A stretch of 64,000 nucleotides of DNA from Dentipellis sp. KUC8613 (GCA_002286715.1 NSJX01000046.1:67446-131445); one strand, 5' to 3'; numbered from the stretch's first letter, positions 12,367 to 24,094 are shown. Program-made: numbers and translations. The notes: generated by a model not told the origin, from the letters alone.

Positions 12367-13587
12367 TTAGAAGTTCTTTTTCTTCTCGTCCACTGACAGG
12401 CCACCTATTGAACACCAGGTGATAAGTATGATAAGATGAGACCAGGAAGTAGAGGTACGTACCAGGACCCATGTTGACAAGGAGAATGAGACCACCAACG
12501 ATGGCTGGTAGAGATAAGATAAACACGCGACCACATATTCAAGACACGGCAGAACTCACAAAGCGTCTGGAAGAAGTCGTACTTGAGGAAGTCACGCGCG
12601 GGGTGCGCAGAGTTGACGCTCCAGAAGTTGTTGACTGCCACATTGAACGCAGAGAGGATGATGACGAGGAACGACGCAGACCACTTGGCCTTGAAGCCGA
12701 CGGCAACCATACCGCAGGCGACGAGCCCGAATACAGACACGATCGCGCGGCCGAAGCTCCATGTGCCCGAGATGACGAAGCCAAGGAAGAGGAAGATAAG
12801 CAGGACACGGCCCGCGAGGAGGAAGCTAGCATTACAATGTATCAGCAAATGCAAAGCACGCATCTAAACAAGTGCGGCTCACTATTTCCTCCTATCGGTC
12901 TCGCTAAGCGAGGGCAGGCCGGCGAACAGCTTCTTGCGGGTGACCATGGAGTCGCTGAACACCATGAGCAGCCCGCCGATGACACTGACATTGCGGAGGA
13001 AGAAGTTGAGGTCAAAGATGAGACCATATCCGAAACCCTGGATGATGACAACACCGAGGAGCCCGCCCACGGCGAGCTCGGTGTGCCGTTTCGTGATTAC
13101 CGCGCCGGAGCCAACAAGCATCGTCTGGGTGGGTGCAACTCGTCATGACGCGGCTGCGCGGCACAGAGGGGCGGAACTTACGACAACATTGATGATGAGG
13201 AAGATGTGCGAAAGGCCCCAGGGGAAGTGTCGGTGTCTGCGTGCGGTGCCAAATCAGCATGGCTGGGCGGGAAGGCAAACATGGTGATGCTGTATACCTC
13301 TGGAGATACCAGAGCTGGTCACTCCACTGGGTGATGATGCGAAGTGCGTCCTCGAGGAAGGTGACCACAATCATGAACCGTCCGATGGCGGGTAGGTGCG
13401 GCCTGAGGGGCTGCGAGTAAATCTCGACGTAGTCCTCGACCTGCTTGCCATATGCGCGAATCTTTTCGAGCGGGTCGTCGGGGTCGGCAGCCCTGTAGCC
13501 AGACGAGGGCCTCGAGTTGCCGAAGCCGTGGGGGTCAGGGCTGTAGCTGGCGCCCTGGGGCCGTGCGATGCTGATGCGTGAGGACAT
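12367..13587 (-). CDS. ERV29: Erv29/SURF4 ER cargo receptor
   Basis: Six minus-strand exons (13298-13587, 13182-13236, 12883-13124, 12560-12825, 12463-12504, 12367-12404) join in phase to 310 residues. The protein is a multi-pass ER membrane receptor that loads soluble secretory cargo into COPII vesicles and recycles from the Golgi. Diagnostic stretches are FLEDALRIITQWSDQLWYLQ, RHFPWGLSHIFLIINVV, the hydrophobic VGGLLGVVIIQGFGYGL segment, LPSLSETDRRKYF, and the loop NNFWSVNSAHPARDFLKYDF. It ends in EKKKNF, a classical KKXX di-lysine retrieval signal; the last exon exists almost only to encode that tail. The start MSSRISIARPQ at 13587 fits the usual short cytosolic N-terminus. It is divergently arranged with the gene at 14152. 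Confidence 0.95.
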
Positions 13588-14151
13588 GAAGGAAAGCTGG
13601 CCTGAACGGCGGCGGGTAGGAGGACGAAGAGGACGTGGTTTGTGGAGGAAGTGGACTCGAGCGTCGTGAGCAAAGGCGACGTGGCGGCTTCACGAGGTCG
13701 TGCGAACTTCATATCATTCCTGGCTTTCGATCCTCATCGCTTTCTCCTTGATCATCAAAAAATAGAGTATTTTCCGGACGTGTGTGCGGACCACTGGGCC
13801 TCTCCAAACCGCACTGCTGGTGGTTTCGAAGGTGACGCTGCGCTGTTCAAAGACAAATGCCTGGCAGATGCAACTGTTCTCGACAGACGTGGGAGAGTCG
13901 CACGTGACGTGAGGCCATTAACTCTTCGCAGAGGAGCTCTTCAGCTTTTCTGTCTTCTTCTCCTACCAGCTCGCACAACACCAAAGAACAAAGCCAGAGC
14001 ATCATTTTTTCTTTCCAGTGCAGTCGTCGCCATCAATATTTTCCAGCATTTTTGCGACGGCTTACCTAAGCAGCGGCAGTATCCGTGGGATCGCGAAGTA
14101 TACATTGCACCAACAACTGTCTCCTGCGGCGTTTACTTACTCTAAATCCTC
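13588..14151. promoter_or_regulatory. divergent promoter region between ERV29 and the next gene
   Basis: These 564 bp separate two start codons facing away from each other, so the segment must hold both promoters. It is poorer in GC than the coding DNA around it, with pyrimidine-rich stretches before 14152. No specific factor site was assigned. Confidence 0.5.
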
Positions 14152-15920
14152 ATGGCAGACAGTCAGATGGACCTCGCATCGACCAGTAAATGGCACTCGC
14201 TGCGACCATGGAATCACCGGCTCTCGCTATCCGTGCTCGAGATCACCTCCGTCTCCGCGACATTCGTCCTCTCCTCCCTCTCCTCCCAGACCAATCTCTC
14301 GCTCCTGCTCGACGGCGAGGACTACGACGGCGCGGAAAACGCCACGTCCCGGCCTTCAGGTAGTCACCAGATCATCTCAGACGCGCTCTCCAAGGGCCTC
14401 TCCGTCAAGGTGAACGCCACGCCCTGGCAACGCGTGCTCATCCGCATCGATGATGAGACTGACGAAGCAGTTATCATCATCTACGGACTCATGCCCGGGC
14501 GCCAGTACGACATCGAGCTCGGGATCATCCCCGGCGAGGAGCGCCTGAAGGGCCATATTGTTACTGTCGACGCCGCACGCGGTACGTACCCTCCGCCCCT
14601 CGTCGCTAACGCGAGATGCTGAGCGCATCCAATGCAGATACAGACAACACACAGGACGTCTTAGGCATAAGCCTTCCGGGCGCGCAACCCCTCGCAGATC
14701 CATCCCCCTCACCCCCCTCGCCGTCCCCACCGAGCACACCGCCCACACCGCCGCACGCACACCTCGGCGTCGACGACCACCTCGCCTCGCTCCAAGCCAC
14801 GCTCGCACACCTGCAGGCCGAACACGAGGCGCTCCTCGGCTCGCTCAAGAGCGCGCGGCGGGACTCCCAAAAATCACAAGCAGCCCTGCGCGCCGAGATC
14901 TCCTCGCTCAAGCGCGCCTCCGCAAAGCACACGACCGGCGACGTGCGCATGCGGCAGAAGGTGCGCGCGCTCGAGGAGGCCGTCAAGCAGGCCGCCAAGG
15001 GCCGCGAGGACGTCGAGGCCGAGTGCGCCGTCACAGAGGAGGAGCGCAGCGCACATGAGGCCGCCCGTGCGGAACGGCTCGTCGAGCACGACGCGGTCGT
15101 GTGCGCGGCGACCGAGGCGCGGCGGGACCGCGAGCGCGCGGACCGCGAGGCCGATGCGGCGCTGCAGTCCGTGCGCGCGGAGCTCTCCGGTATCGAGGCG
15201 CGCCTCGACAAGCTCAACGCGAAGCGCGAGCGGCTCGAGGGCAAGTCGGGCAGCGAGGGCGAGTCGGATGGGTCGGTGGGCTCCGCGCGCACGCATGGGA
15301 TTGTCGGCGAGCTCGAGGACCAGGTCCGCGAGCTACAGCTGCAGCGCGAGCGCATCGAGGCGGACCCATACGGATACACCGCTGCGCCGGCAGAGGAGGG
15401 CTCGGTGTCGGACAAGAGCTCGCCGTCGCCGACGGCGCGCTTCGAGCACACGAACCCGAACGGGAACAGCAGCAACAGCAGCACGAGCAACGCGTCGCAG
15501 CACCACGGGCGCGCGCACCACCACATGCACCCGTTCGCGCCGCACCCGCGCGGGAAGCGCTTCCCGCCATTTGCGCCGCACTTGCACCAGCACCCGCACC
15601 CGCATCCCCGCGCGCACAACCCGTTCGTTGTGCAGAATCCCCGGCAGCAGCCCCAGCCGCGCCCACACCCGCATCCTCATCCTCATCCCCACCCACATCC
15701 CCACTCGCATCAGCACGGTCACTTCTCGCGCGCAGGGCAGGGACAGGGACAAGGCCAGGGATCTAATCGCCCGCACCCTGGACGGCGCCGCACGTCGTCG
15801 CCCCCGCTGAGCATGGGCACCGGATCCGGGAGCTCATCAACGCTGTCCTCCCTCGCGCCGCCATTCGAACCTGCAGCTGCGCGCGGAGACGGCTTTGCGC
15901 ACGGGCGCGCGGCGCGGTAG
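14152..15920 (+). CDS. coiled-coil protein with possible FN3-like N-terminus and His/Pro-rich tail
   Basis: Two exons (14152-14581, 14638-15920) give 570 residues. The first about 140 residues look like a beta-sandwich: WHSLRPWNHRLSLSVLEI, a hydrophobic core, VIIIYGLMPGRQYDIELGI. The YGLMPGRQYDIEL pattern resembles the late strands of fibronectin type III modules. After a Pro/Ser linker, residues about 190-380 form a long charged coiled coil rich in Glu, Arg and Ala. The C-terminal third is disordered, with Asn/Ser-rich, His-Pro repeat (15590-15715) and Gly-Gln repeat (15735-15765) segments. I recognise the architecture from fungal proteins of unknown role but cannot name a function. A scaffold or condensate-forming role would fit. 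Confidence 0.8.
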
Positions 15921-16769
15921 AGAGGGCGAGGGCTGGATGATTTACGACCGACACGACGCGACATGACCAATCCCCACTGTAGCTTTTATACGTGTAGCCA
16001 GGTGCCTATAATCTTATTCTCGAGTGCAAATATTTACAGCCTTTTCCTTCTCCTCGGTTGTGCTCCAACGATGCAGTGCCAGGCTGGAGAGACGCAGGTA
16101 CAGGTACGGAGGGCAGCCCCATGAGAAGTGCGCACCGTCTCATGACGCTGCGACGCGGACCCGCTCGTGTCCTTCTCCTCAGTACTTGGTCTTCGTCCTC
16201 CTGACTCACGAACCACGATCGCACGCGCACCACGCCGCCACCCGTGCGTGCTTCTCCCGGCGATCGAATGCACGCTCTTGTTCGTCCTTGTTCTCGCGGG
16301 TAGATCTGCGCAGACGGATTGCGCCGCCGGGCGCGACTGCGCAGAGATATTGGACGCATGCATCGGGATCTTGGGTGGAATACGCTTCCACAGGTCACCG
16401 TGGCCATGGTCCGCGAGTCGAGGTTAATCACTCCAACCGAGTAAAGCCCTGCATGGATGTGCCAGAGTATTGTTGACTTTCACGTTGAATATGGGGTGCA
16501 CCGTAGAGATGACGGTTGGGCCTCAGTCCTCATCATCATTGATACTAAAATAATACAGCGTAAAATCTGCAGTCCGTCCTATGAACAGTTTGCGTACTTG
16601 GTCCTTCAGCCACGCATGATACCTATAGCTACAATCCGTTGGTTAAGGTCTGTAAAGGAGACTAGTCCTTAATTATCCAACCCAACCTCTGGGAGAAGAA
16701 TGCAAACTGGAAACGGACACAAAGTACTTTAGAGGTGTAGGGTTGAAAAAGTCAAGGTTTCGTCATAGG
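15921..16769. other. intergenic region
   Basis: Overlapping open frames between 16006 and 16476 on both strands show no family motif and no conserved splice pattern. The part beyond 16470 is AT-richer. It ends at the first tRNA gene. Confidence 0.45.
16746..16750 (-). terminator. T5 Pol III terminator of tRNA-Asp copy 1
   Basis: Five A residues on the plus strand give a T5 run about 20 nt after the 3' end of the minus-strand tRNA gene. Confidence 0.6.
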
Positions 16770-16852
16770 CTCCTTGGCGGGGAGTCGAACCCCGCTCTCC
16801 CGCGGACTATCTATATGACAGGCGGGTGTACTAGCCGATATACTACCAGGGA
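16770..16852 (-). tRNA. tRNA-Asp (GUC), 11-nt intron
   Basis: The minus strand folds as tRNA-Asp: acceptor TCCCTGG with CCAAGGA plus discriminator G, D-arm around TATATCGGCTAGTA, anticodon stem CCCGC/GCGGG with loop CTGTCAC, and T-arm CGGGG-TTCGACT-CCCCG. The 11-nt insert at 16805-16815 lies one base after the anticodon, the canonical tRNA intron position. The acceptor stem has one mismatch, C4 opposite A69, shared with the copies at 23.7 and 24.1 kb. Confidence 0.88.
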
Positions 16853-16935
16853 GTTAGAAGGGAAGCCTCTATTTTTACTATAGCTAGTCTAACACCGTAT
16901 ACAGCTTACTCTTTCGACAAGTAAAATATGCAAAC

Positions 16936-16941
16936 AAAAAA
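16936..16941 (-). terminator. T6 Pol III terminator of tRNA-Asp copy 2
   Basis: Six A residues on the plus strand form a T6 run about 22 nt past the minus-strand tRNA 3' end. Confidence 0.6.
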
Positions 16942-16963
16942 TGGACATGTCTCCTACTGTAGA

Positions 16964-17059
16964 CTCCCTGACGGAGAGTCGAACTCCGCTCTCCCGCGAA
17001 ACGGAGGTGTTGTTGCCAGTCGTGACAGGCGGGTGTACTAGCCGATATACTATCAGGGA
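16964..17059 (-). tRNA. tRNA-Asp (GUC), 24-nt intron, divergent copy
   Basis: The body is the same as in the neighbouring copy, but the intron is longer (16999-17022, 24 nt, between base 37 and base 38). Its stems differ by paired changes: acceptor TCCCTGA/TCAGGGA is fully paired, and the T-stem CGGAG/CTCCG keeps pairing despite a changed base pair. Compensated changes argue for a functional gene rather than a decayed copy. It lies 111 bp from copy 1 on the same strand. Confidence 0.8.
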
Positions 17060-17337
17060 TGCTGAGGTCGCACGCCATTACGCACTACACCTGAGTCATG
17101 GTTTAGTGGCTGCCAAAGCCCGTAAAAGGCATGACATGCCATATCAGGCGAGTAAGAACGATGGTAGCAGCTTGGTAGCCTTGGTTTACATATTGTAACC
17201 AACCAATATTCAAGTTACATACTAGTGCATTTGGTCATCAGGCTTCAAAACCAGGTCCCTCAACGAAAAGTACTGTACCAACCGTAATATCCATCTCCTC
17301 GACATCGTCACGAGCTGCGTAGACCGCGGCTGCAGCC

Positions 17338-20300
17338 ATGGGCAAGCTCAACTTTGCTACAGACGAGGCGTCGTTGCTGAAGACCTACAAGATCTCCACG
17401 CTCACCCCCACGTAACCTCTCGTTCCCGCATGAAGATGTCTGCAGTCGTTAACCGGTGTGCATGCGGACAGGAAATGGGAAGAGGTCGACCATGAAGACT
17501 CGCTTGCAGGGCAGCTGGCCAGTCCGACCGGAGGCGAGGGAGAGGGCGATCCGCTGGGGCTGGGTGCTATTGTCGAGTACGTCGCACATCCGGTCTATGC
17601 AATACAAGTCTGGTACTGAGTCCCGGTATTGAATCAGTGTGAAGGATATGTCCATGGAAGCTCGTGCGTGAAGGCATCCGCAGCTTTACTATGTGCTTGA
17701 CAAGTATCCGTGCATCTAGGTGCTGCCGTCCTCATTTCGTCCAAGTCCTTCGACCCGAAGGCGTTCCTCTCCGCCGTCCACCCAAATGCAACATATCAGG
17801 ACCTCGCGGCTGGTATCTCCCATCTGCGCGCTGCCATTGACTCGCGCTCGGAAGCCATACGCATCCTCGTGGAGGACAACTTTGACAGATTCGTAGCCGT
17901 CAAGGCGTCCACGGATGGTGCGTGCACAAAGCCTAGGCAACCTGGCATACAATCCTAGGTGCACTGAAATATCCTCTCACCTCCATCAGCTCTCTACGCC
18001 GAGATGCGCGAGGGTCTTCTCGCCGAGTCCACTGACTACGCATCTAAACCTTTGCGCGACCAGCTGAAGCGTAAGGACATGTCCATTCGTCACTCATCTG
18101 ACCCTAATTTGGGATGCAGAGGCGGCCACGAAGGCGAACCAGGTCTTCCTCCCCGTCCTCGAGAATGCCAACAAGGCGCAGAAGCTACGCACGACCCTCG
18201 GCGTCTTCGAGCGCTCCAAATTCTTCTTCAACCTCCCTGCCTCCCTCGTCGAATGCATGGAAGCCGTGCGTCTCATTCCACGTATACCTCCAGTCCTGCT
18301 CACCATCATGGTCATGTGCCCAGGGCCGCTACGAGGCAGCAATGCGCGACTACAAGAAGGGTAAATTCATGCTCGAGTCGCGGCCGGGCCAGCTGCTCCC
18401 CGTCGACACGCCCAAGGACAGCCAGGCCGCCGCGCTCGCGGAGCAGCAGCAGAAACGGATCCTCGACAAGGTGTGGGCGTCCGTCGAGAAGGTCATGAGC
18501 GAGATGCGCGCCGTGCTGCTCGCGCAGCTGCAGGAGGCCGGTCGGCCCGTGGAAGAGCAGGAGAAGACTATCGAGTACGTCACAAGGTCTATGATACTGA
18601 CGCGAGGGCTGATGGCTGCACAGTGTGCTGCTGGAGCTGAATACGCCGGAGGATCCGGTGTGGACGTATTTTGACGCGCAGCATAATTTCATACTGGGAC
18701 AGATGCAGAAGGCATTTGACAAGGCTCTGATCGTCGTCAAAGGCAGGTTTTCATGCAAGTCCTTGTCTTCTCATGTACTCATTCATTTCTATAGAGAAGA
18801 AGCAGAAGACGGCGCCGACAGTAACGGCACCAGAGAGTTTGAACCTACTGCTTGCGACACAACTGCAGACATGTCTTGCCGCACTGAAAGGCAACCAGAG
18901 CGAGATGGTAATCTGTAAGATCACTCTCGTCACCTTGTGTCCTCCATCTCTGATAACATGCAGCGCAATCTGGCGGCCACGAGGTCTGGCAGAGCATCGT
19001 TGACTTGGTCAAATCGGTCTCGGAAGTGATGATGACTGCCCTTCCGAACTTCTGGCGTATCGCAAAGGGCTTCTTCGAAGGGCGGTTCAAGAAGGCAAGC
19101 CCCATATTCCCCACCTCCGAAACCCATCTAACTTCTTCGCACACAGACCTCCCTCGGCTCCAGCTCACGGCGCAGCCCCTCCCAAGTGCGCACCATGGCG
19201 CTCGAGATTGTCAAGCTCTACATCTCGCTCCTCTCCCAATTCTTCATGCTGTCCGACATGGCGGTGATGACGCCGCCCGCCGCAGGCGGGGGCACAACGC
19301 CGCCGCACCTGCCGGTGCACTCGAACGTGCTCACGACGGCGCACTACCTCATGCGCGTGCTCGGCGAGGTGCAGGAGTGCGTGAACGACGTCGGCGCGAT
19401 GGAGATCTCGGGCGAGACGGGCGCGAGCCTCAAGAGCCTCCTCGAGAGCGCGCGGTGGCGCTTCGAGGACGTGCTCGTGCAGGCGTGGTTGCGCGGTGCG
19501 TCGTCGTCTTTCCCGTCTTTACCGCCAAAGCTCCTGCCCATGCTCATGCTCATCGCGGACAGACGCGAACATCTTCTACCACCTCGAGAACTGGCTCGCC
19601 GCGCCCTCGGAGCCGCACACAACATCCTACATCTTCGACATCCAGACGTTCCAGCGGCACGTCACGACGGCGGCCTTCAAGCTCGCGGGCGGCGTCGACC
19701 TCTCCGCCAGCGCGTCGCGCATGGGGAAGCAGTACCCCGTCGCGACGGAGTTCGTGGTGAAGATCACGAAGGCCTTTTTGGACGCACTGTATGCGTTCCT
19801 CGACGGGCTCGTGCACCTCGCGTCGGACGAGGCGAGCGTCGCGGTCGGCGTGCAGGATGCGCATGTGGGCTCGGGCGGCGCGACCGGCGGCGCGGCAGGG
19901 CCGAACCCGTTCGAGCTGCTGGATCTCAACGACGTAGTAAGCCTGCTTTGAGCCTGCCCGTCGGCGCTGACGTAGCTAATCTGTGAGCATAGAACGTCCG
20001 CACGCTGCTCGTCATCTCCAACTTCGGCTTCCTCAAGCGTGCGCTCATCCCCAGCATGCTCGCGCAGCTCGAGACCGCCTTCAACCTCACCATCGAGGCC
20101 GACCGGCAGGTAATCTCCCCTTCCCTTTTCCTCCACCCTCCTCCCGTTCTCACTCACAGGCATGGGGCGCACAGACACTCATGACGGTCGTGCAAGAGCT
20201 TGACAAGACGCTCTTCGACGCGTACGTGAAGCCCAAAGCCGCCGTGCTCACAGCAATCATCAAAGGCGGCATCCTCGACCCCGCCATGGACTGGTACGAG

Positions 20301-20985
20301 ACGCCACAACCCACCGGTGCGCCCTCCCTCCCTCTCCCCCTCCCTGACCCTTAATAACTGAAATGGACGCGACACGGCAGAGATCCGGCCGTACATGTAC
20401 GAGACGCTGATGTACCTCGTCGGCGTGCACGCGCAGGTGAGCGCGGCCGCGCCGCCGCTGCTCGACCGCGCGCTCAACGCGCTCGTCGAGGACCTCGCGG
20501 AGGAGGCGCTGCGCTGCTTCCGGCAGGTGAAGCGGTTCGGCATGGGCGGCATGCTCCGGGTGCGTGCTCTCCCTTTTCGTCTGAGCAAACCCCAACCTCA
20601 CGCTAACACGTACCCCGCACAGGCGACGCTCGAAATCGAATTCATGCACCAGACGCTCTCGCGCTACGTGCCGCCGCCGGCCGCCAAGACGCTCGCGGAC
20701 CTGTACACGACGATCTCGCAGGCGTACGCGCGGCGGCCGGGCGACGAGAACCTGCAGGCGCACCTCGACGGCGTGAAGCGCACGCTCGCGGACACGCGGC
20801 GCGCGACGGGCATCGAGTTTCTGTGCTTCCGCGCGAATAAGGAGCGCAAGCGCGAGAAGGAGGGCGCGGGTGCTGGGGGTGGGGTTGGGGCTGGGGGCAG
20901 TGCGGGTAATGGGGCGGGTGCGAGTGGAGGTAATGGGGGTGGCGAGCGGCGCGAACGCCGGCGCGAGAGGGAGCGGGAGAAGTAG
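17338..20985 (+). CDS. SEC5: Exocyst complex subunit Sec5
   Basis: Sixteen exons (17338-17411, 17472-17576, 17638-17663, 17720-17917, 17990-18070, 18120-18265, 18324-18574, 18624-18742, 18795-18914, 18964-19094, 19147-19495, 19563-19936, 19993-20109, 20175-20316, 20381-20559, 20623-20985) give about 924 residues. Sec5 belongs to the octameric exocyst that tethers secretory vesicles to the plasma membrane. Hallmarks are [20 protein letters not shown] at the N-terminus, [76 protein letters not shown] and [19 protein letters not shown]. Two introns (18743-18794 and 19095-19146) appear to start with GC rather than GT. The acceptor before exon 14 could also be 20159, adding five residues. The C-terminus ends in a Gly-rich stretch and a basic tail. 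Confidence 0.93.
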
Positions 20986-21337
20986 GCTGTGGCTTGTGGA
21001 TTGGGGCTCGGGGTATAGACGGTGTATTTATAGCGCGTACGTGCACTCGTAGGAGGTACATGGTAGGTAGTCAGGTAGGTAGGTGGGCGGTCTAGCTAGC
21101 AGTAGTAGCAGTAGTTGATACCCAAGGTCGTGGTGTGGAATGGTGATGTATGATATGATACATGTTAGAAAAATCCGGGTGTGGCACTGGCTAGGCAGGG
21201 CCGGGCTAGATGTACATGGCATGGGCATGGCGTGGCGTGACGTATAGAAGCGCAAGACGAAGACGAAGATGGAACACTCTAATGTAATTCCGCATCATCT
21301 CACCTCTCACTTCTCACCTCCCCTCTCAAAGAGCGCA
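20986..21337. other. convergent 3' region
   Basis: SEC5 (plus) and the RMD1-like gene (minus) end facing each other here. Short GGTAGGTA and AGTAGTAGC repeats lie at about 21,060-21,115. No gene was recognised. Confidence 0.5.
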
Positions 21338-23406
21338 CTACGCAAACAGATCCACCAAGATCGTCACAATGCCCAAAACTGGCACGCAGCACGCACGTCA
21401 GCATCCACACCATCGAGACAAAGAAGGGCGAGGAGCACGTACTGATCTCAATCGCAATGAGCGCAATGACGATCTGCTCGAGGCGCTCCGCGTGCCGACT
21501 CGACACGCTCTCCTTGAGGAGCTGCAGCATATCCTGCAGGACCTCGACGCGCGTGTTGAGCAGCCCGATGCGCTGCGGGATCTCGAGGTAGCTGCGCGCG
21601 GCGTCGTAGAGCGGCTGCAGGTCCGGGTAGGTCTGCGTTGCGATATATCTCAGCACACTGGGCGTAGGACGGTCAGAGGGGACGGAGCGCACCCAGAACA
21701 CCTCGGGCGAATCGAGCACCGAGCCGACCGACGCGATGTTCGAGCGCAGCAGGAACACCTCGCCCATCTTCTTCATGATCTCTAGCCGCACGCACGTGCA
21801 CCTTCAGTTAAGTTCGGGGATCGGGGGGAACGCGGACGGACCTTTGTGCGAGAGCCCGATCTTGCCCGTGTCGCTGATAATCTCGGGGTACTCGTGCGTC
21901 TCCTCGATCGTCGTGGAGATGAGCTCTTCGAACTGGACGCCGTAGCATCAGGAGGCTATATCAGGGATATGCGAAGGGGAGAAGAGGTGGGCTTACGAGG
22001 GATATTTTGACGGATTGCGAGAGGGCGTGTGAGAGGGAGAGTTTAGTCCTGCGTGTACCGCGTTAACTCTAATGAAAGGGGGACTGGGAGAGGGGTAGGG
22101 AGATGGGGACGGACATGTAGCTGGAGCCTTTGCGGAGGGTGATCACGTCGTTGTATATTCTGTCGCGAGCATCATGGTCCTGTGAGGGTTAGACGACGAG
22201 GACGGTCGGTATATGCGCACCGACTGTAATTCGCATAATAAAAATTGAGGTCCTCCATCTCCACATCATGCGGCGCTGCGCGTTATTCAACATCAGGACC
22301 ACCGCCCACCAAACACACGCGCATATATCCAGTCAACACATACCAAGCTTCTCCACCTCGAACCGCTTCCTGCGGCACCAAACCAACATCAGCATCGCCC
22401 CCAGAATCAAATCATCAGATGAGGGGAATGTATGCACGCACAGTGACGACAGGAAGCGCTTCTCCTGCGCCTCGGTCATGCCCCAGATGACGACGGTGCC
22501 GTACGGGAAGAGGAAGATCTCCGCCTCGTCCGCGGTCGTGTCGAACCGGCTCTTCTTGCGCTTGCGCACCTGCCCGCTCCCGGAATCGTGCCCATGCTCG
22601 TGATCATGCTTCCTCGCCTGACCATCGTGCTCGTGCTCGTGGGCCGTACCATTATGGTCTTCCTGGTTCGCATCTCCATCCTCCGGAGGCCTGAGCTCGG
22701 GCACGCCGAGCAGATCGCCCGTCTGCGCACCCGTGCCGGACGGTCTTTGCTGCTGCTGCCAACGCACGTGCGAGGGCGAATGCGAGTGCGACACGGGAGA
22801 AGTCGAGGCGTGAGCGTTCGCATGCTCATAGACATACGGGGTGTAGATGACGTCGTCGATGATGCGCGCGTCGGTCTGGTACGCGGCGCGGCGGGCGTTG
22901 AAGAACTTGAGGAGGTCGTCGAAGCGGTACGAGCTGCGGCGGGTCAGCACGGCGGGACCGGGCGGGAGGTGAGAGGTGAGAGAGGGCGGGCACGTACGCG
23001 GCGGTCGCGTAGGCGGTGACGCGCGGGAGGAGCTTCGCCTTCTTCTTGGTGAGGCGCAGCGCGTCTCTGCGCGCGGTGCCCGCGGGGATGCGGGCGATCT
23101 GGTCGTACGCCTGGCACACTCGCATCAGCACGCCGCACAACCGCAAACCCACCGCACACGCATACGCACGCTGACTTCGACATCGCTGGTCTCGTCCTCG
23201 TCCTCATCGCTGCCCGCCGTCGACGCCGACTCGTTGTTCCCATTCGACGGCCGGCGGGGCTCGAGGAGGACGCGCTTTGTCGGGACGGGGGCGGGCTCGG
23301 GCTGTTCGGGCAGGACCTTGAGCTTGCCTGCGAGCTTGGTGGTGCGGTTTGCACCGCGCGGCTTGGGCTGGTCGGCGGCGGCGGCGTTTGCGGCGTTGGA
23401 GGCCAT
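21338..23406 (-). CDS. RMD1/RMND1 (DUF155) family membrane protein
   Basis: Eleven minus-strand exons (23170-23406, 22998-23110, 22442-22933, 22344-22369, 22221-22275, 22115-22159, 21997-22048, 21842-21932, 21693-21781, 21443-21632, 21338-21378) give 476 residues. The DUF155 core is clear: AYDQIARIPAGTARRDALRL, ASYRFDDLLKFFNARRAAYQ, EAEIFLFPYGTVVIWGMTEA, EDLNFYYANYSRIYNDVITL, MTKLSLSHALSQSVKISLFE and FWTYPDLQPLYDAARSYLEI. A C-terminal hydrophobic segment around IVIALIAIEILGIVTILVDL anchors it. A His/Glu/Asp-rich insert (about 22,580-22,700) splits the N-terminal part. Relatives include yeast Rmd1, Rmd8 and Mrx10 and human RMND1. Several act in mitochondria, but the cytosolic versus mitochondrial type cannot be settled here. 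The intron 21633-21692 is exactly 60 nt and stop-free. Confidence 0.9.
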
Positions 23407-23696
23407 CGCGGCGGCAGAGTGTCTAGCTGAAGCTGGAGCGGCGCTGAGCTCGCTGCGCGCCTCTTTTCGCGCGTTTCTGCCCGTTATCTCCTTTTGCCAC
23501 TTACACTCGGCCCGATTGAGCCGCAGCGACACTTGCACATCTCCGACAACGATGATACGAGGGAAGGACTACAAAGGGCTTGAAGAGGCCACCCGGCGAT
23601 ATATGATTTTTGTTATGGTATTTTGTGCATCAATCACCATGAGGCTCAAAGGGCACTACTACAGGTACACCAAGCCACATACTCCCCTTTAGTCCA
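23407..23696. other. spacer between RMD1-like gene and tRNA-Asp copy 3
   Basis: This is the 5' flank of the minus-strand RMD1-like gene. An upstream in-frame extension of its reading frame reaches 23,538, but the MASNAA start at 23406 is preferred because the extension is basic and unconserved in character. Confidence 0.45.
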
Positions 23697-23778
23697 TCCC
23701 TGGTAGTATATCGGCTAGTACACCCGCCTGTCATACGACGGTTCGCGGGAGAGCGGGGTTCGACTCCCCGCCAAGGAG
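23697..23778 (+). tRNA. tRNA-Asp (GUC), 10-nt intron (copy 3)
   Basis: Its mature sequence matches copy 1, on the opposite strand. The 10-nt intron is at 23734-23743, directly after base 37. The acceptor C4/A69 mismatch is retained and the T-arm is fully paired. Confidence 0.88.
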
Positions 23779-23799
23779 TGAGTATTCAAAATTACTTCA

Positions 23800-23804
23800 T
23801 TTTT
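23800..23804 (+). terminator. T5 Pol III terminator of tRNA-Asp copy 3
   Basis: A T5 run lies 21 nt after the tRNA 3' end. Confidence 0.6.
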
Positions 23805-24094
23805 CCATCTTCAGCCCCATTTGCAATGCTTTTTAAATTTGTGCATGCATACCGGTAAGCAGACGTCAATGCCAGCAGAAAAAAGTATAACTTTTAGCCA
23901 TCAATTGCAGAGGCAGGCTCTCAGGCTGGGTGTTCACAGTGTGAGTGACATCCAGGAATCAGGATCAGTCAGGATATTGCTGAGAGGATGTGTTGCTGAG
24001 TGAGATATATAAGTATAGTATCAATACAGCAGACCCAGGCAGCTGCCCCAATGATCAACAATTTGATAGAATCCAAACTCTCATCACTACCACC

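Noticed and set aside
16006..16476. Overlapping frames of up to 150 codons on both strands
   Set aside because: No conserved motif, and the frames compete with each other. One minus-strand frame looked briefly like an ATPase-inhibitor helix, but key residues do not fit.
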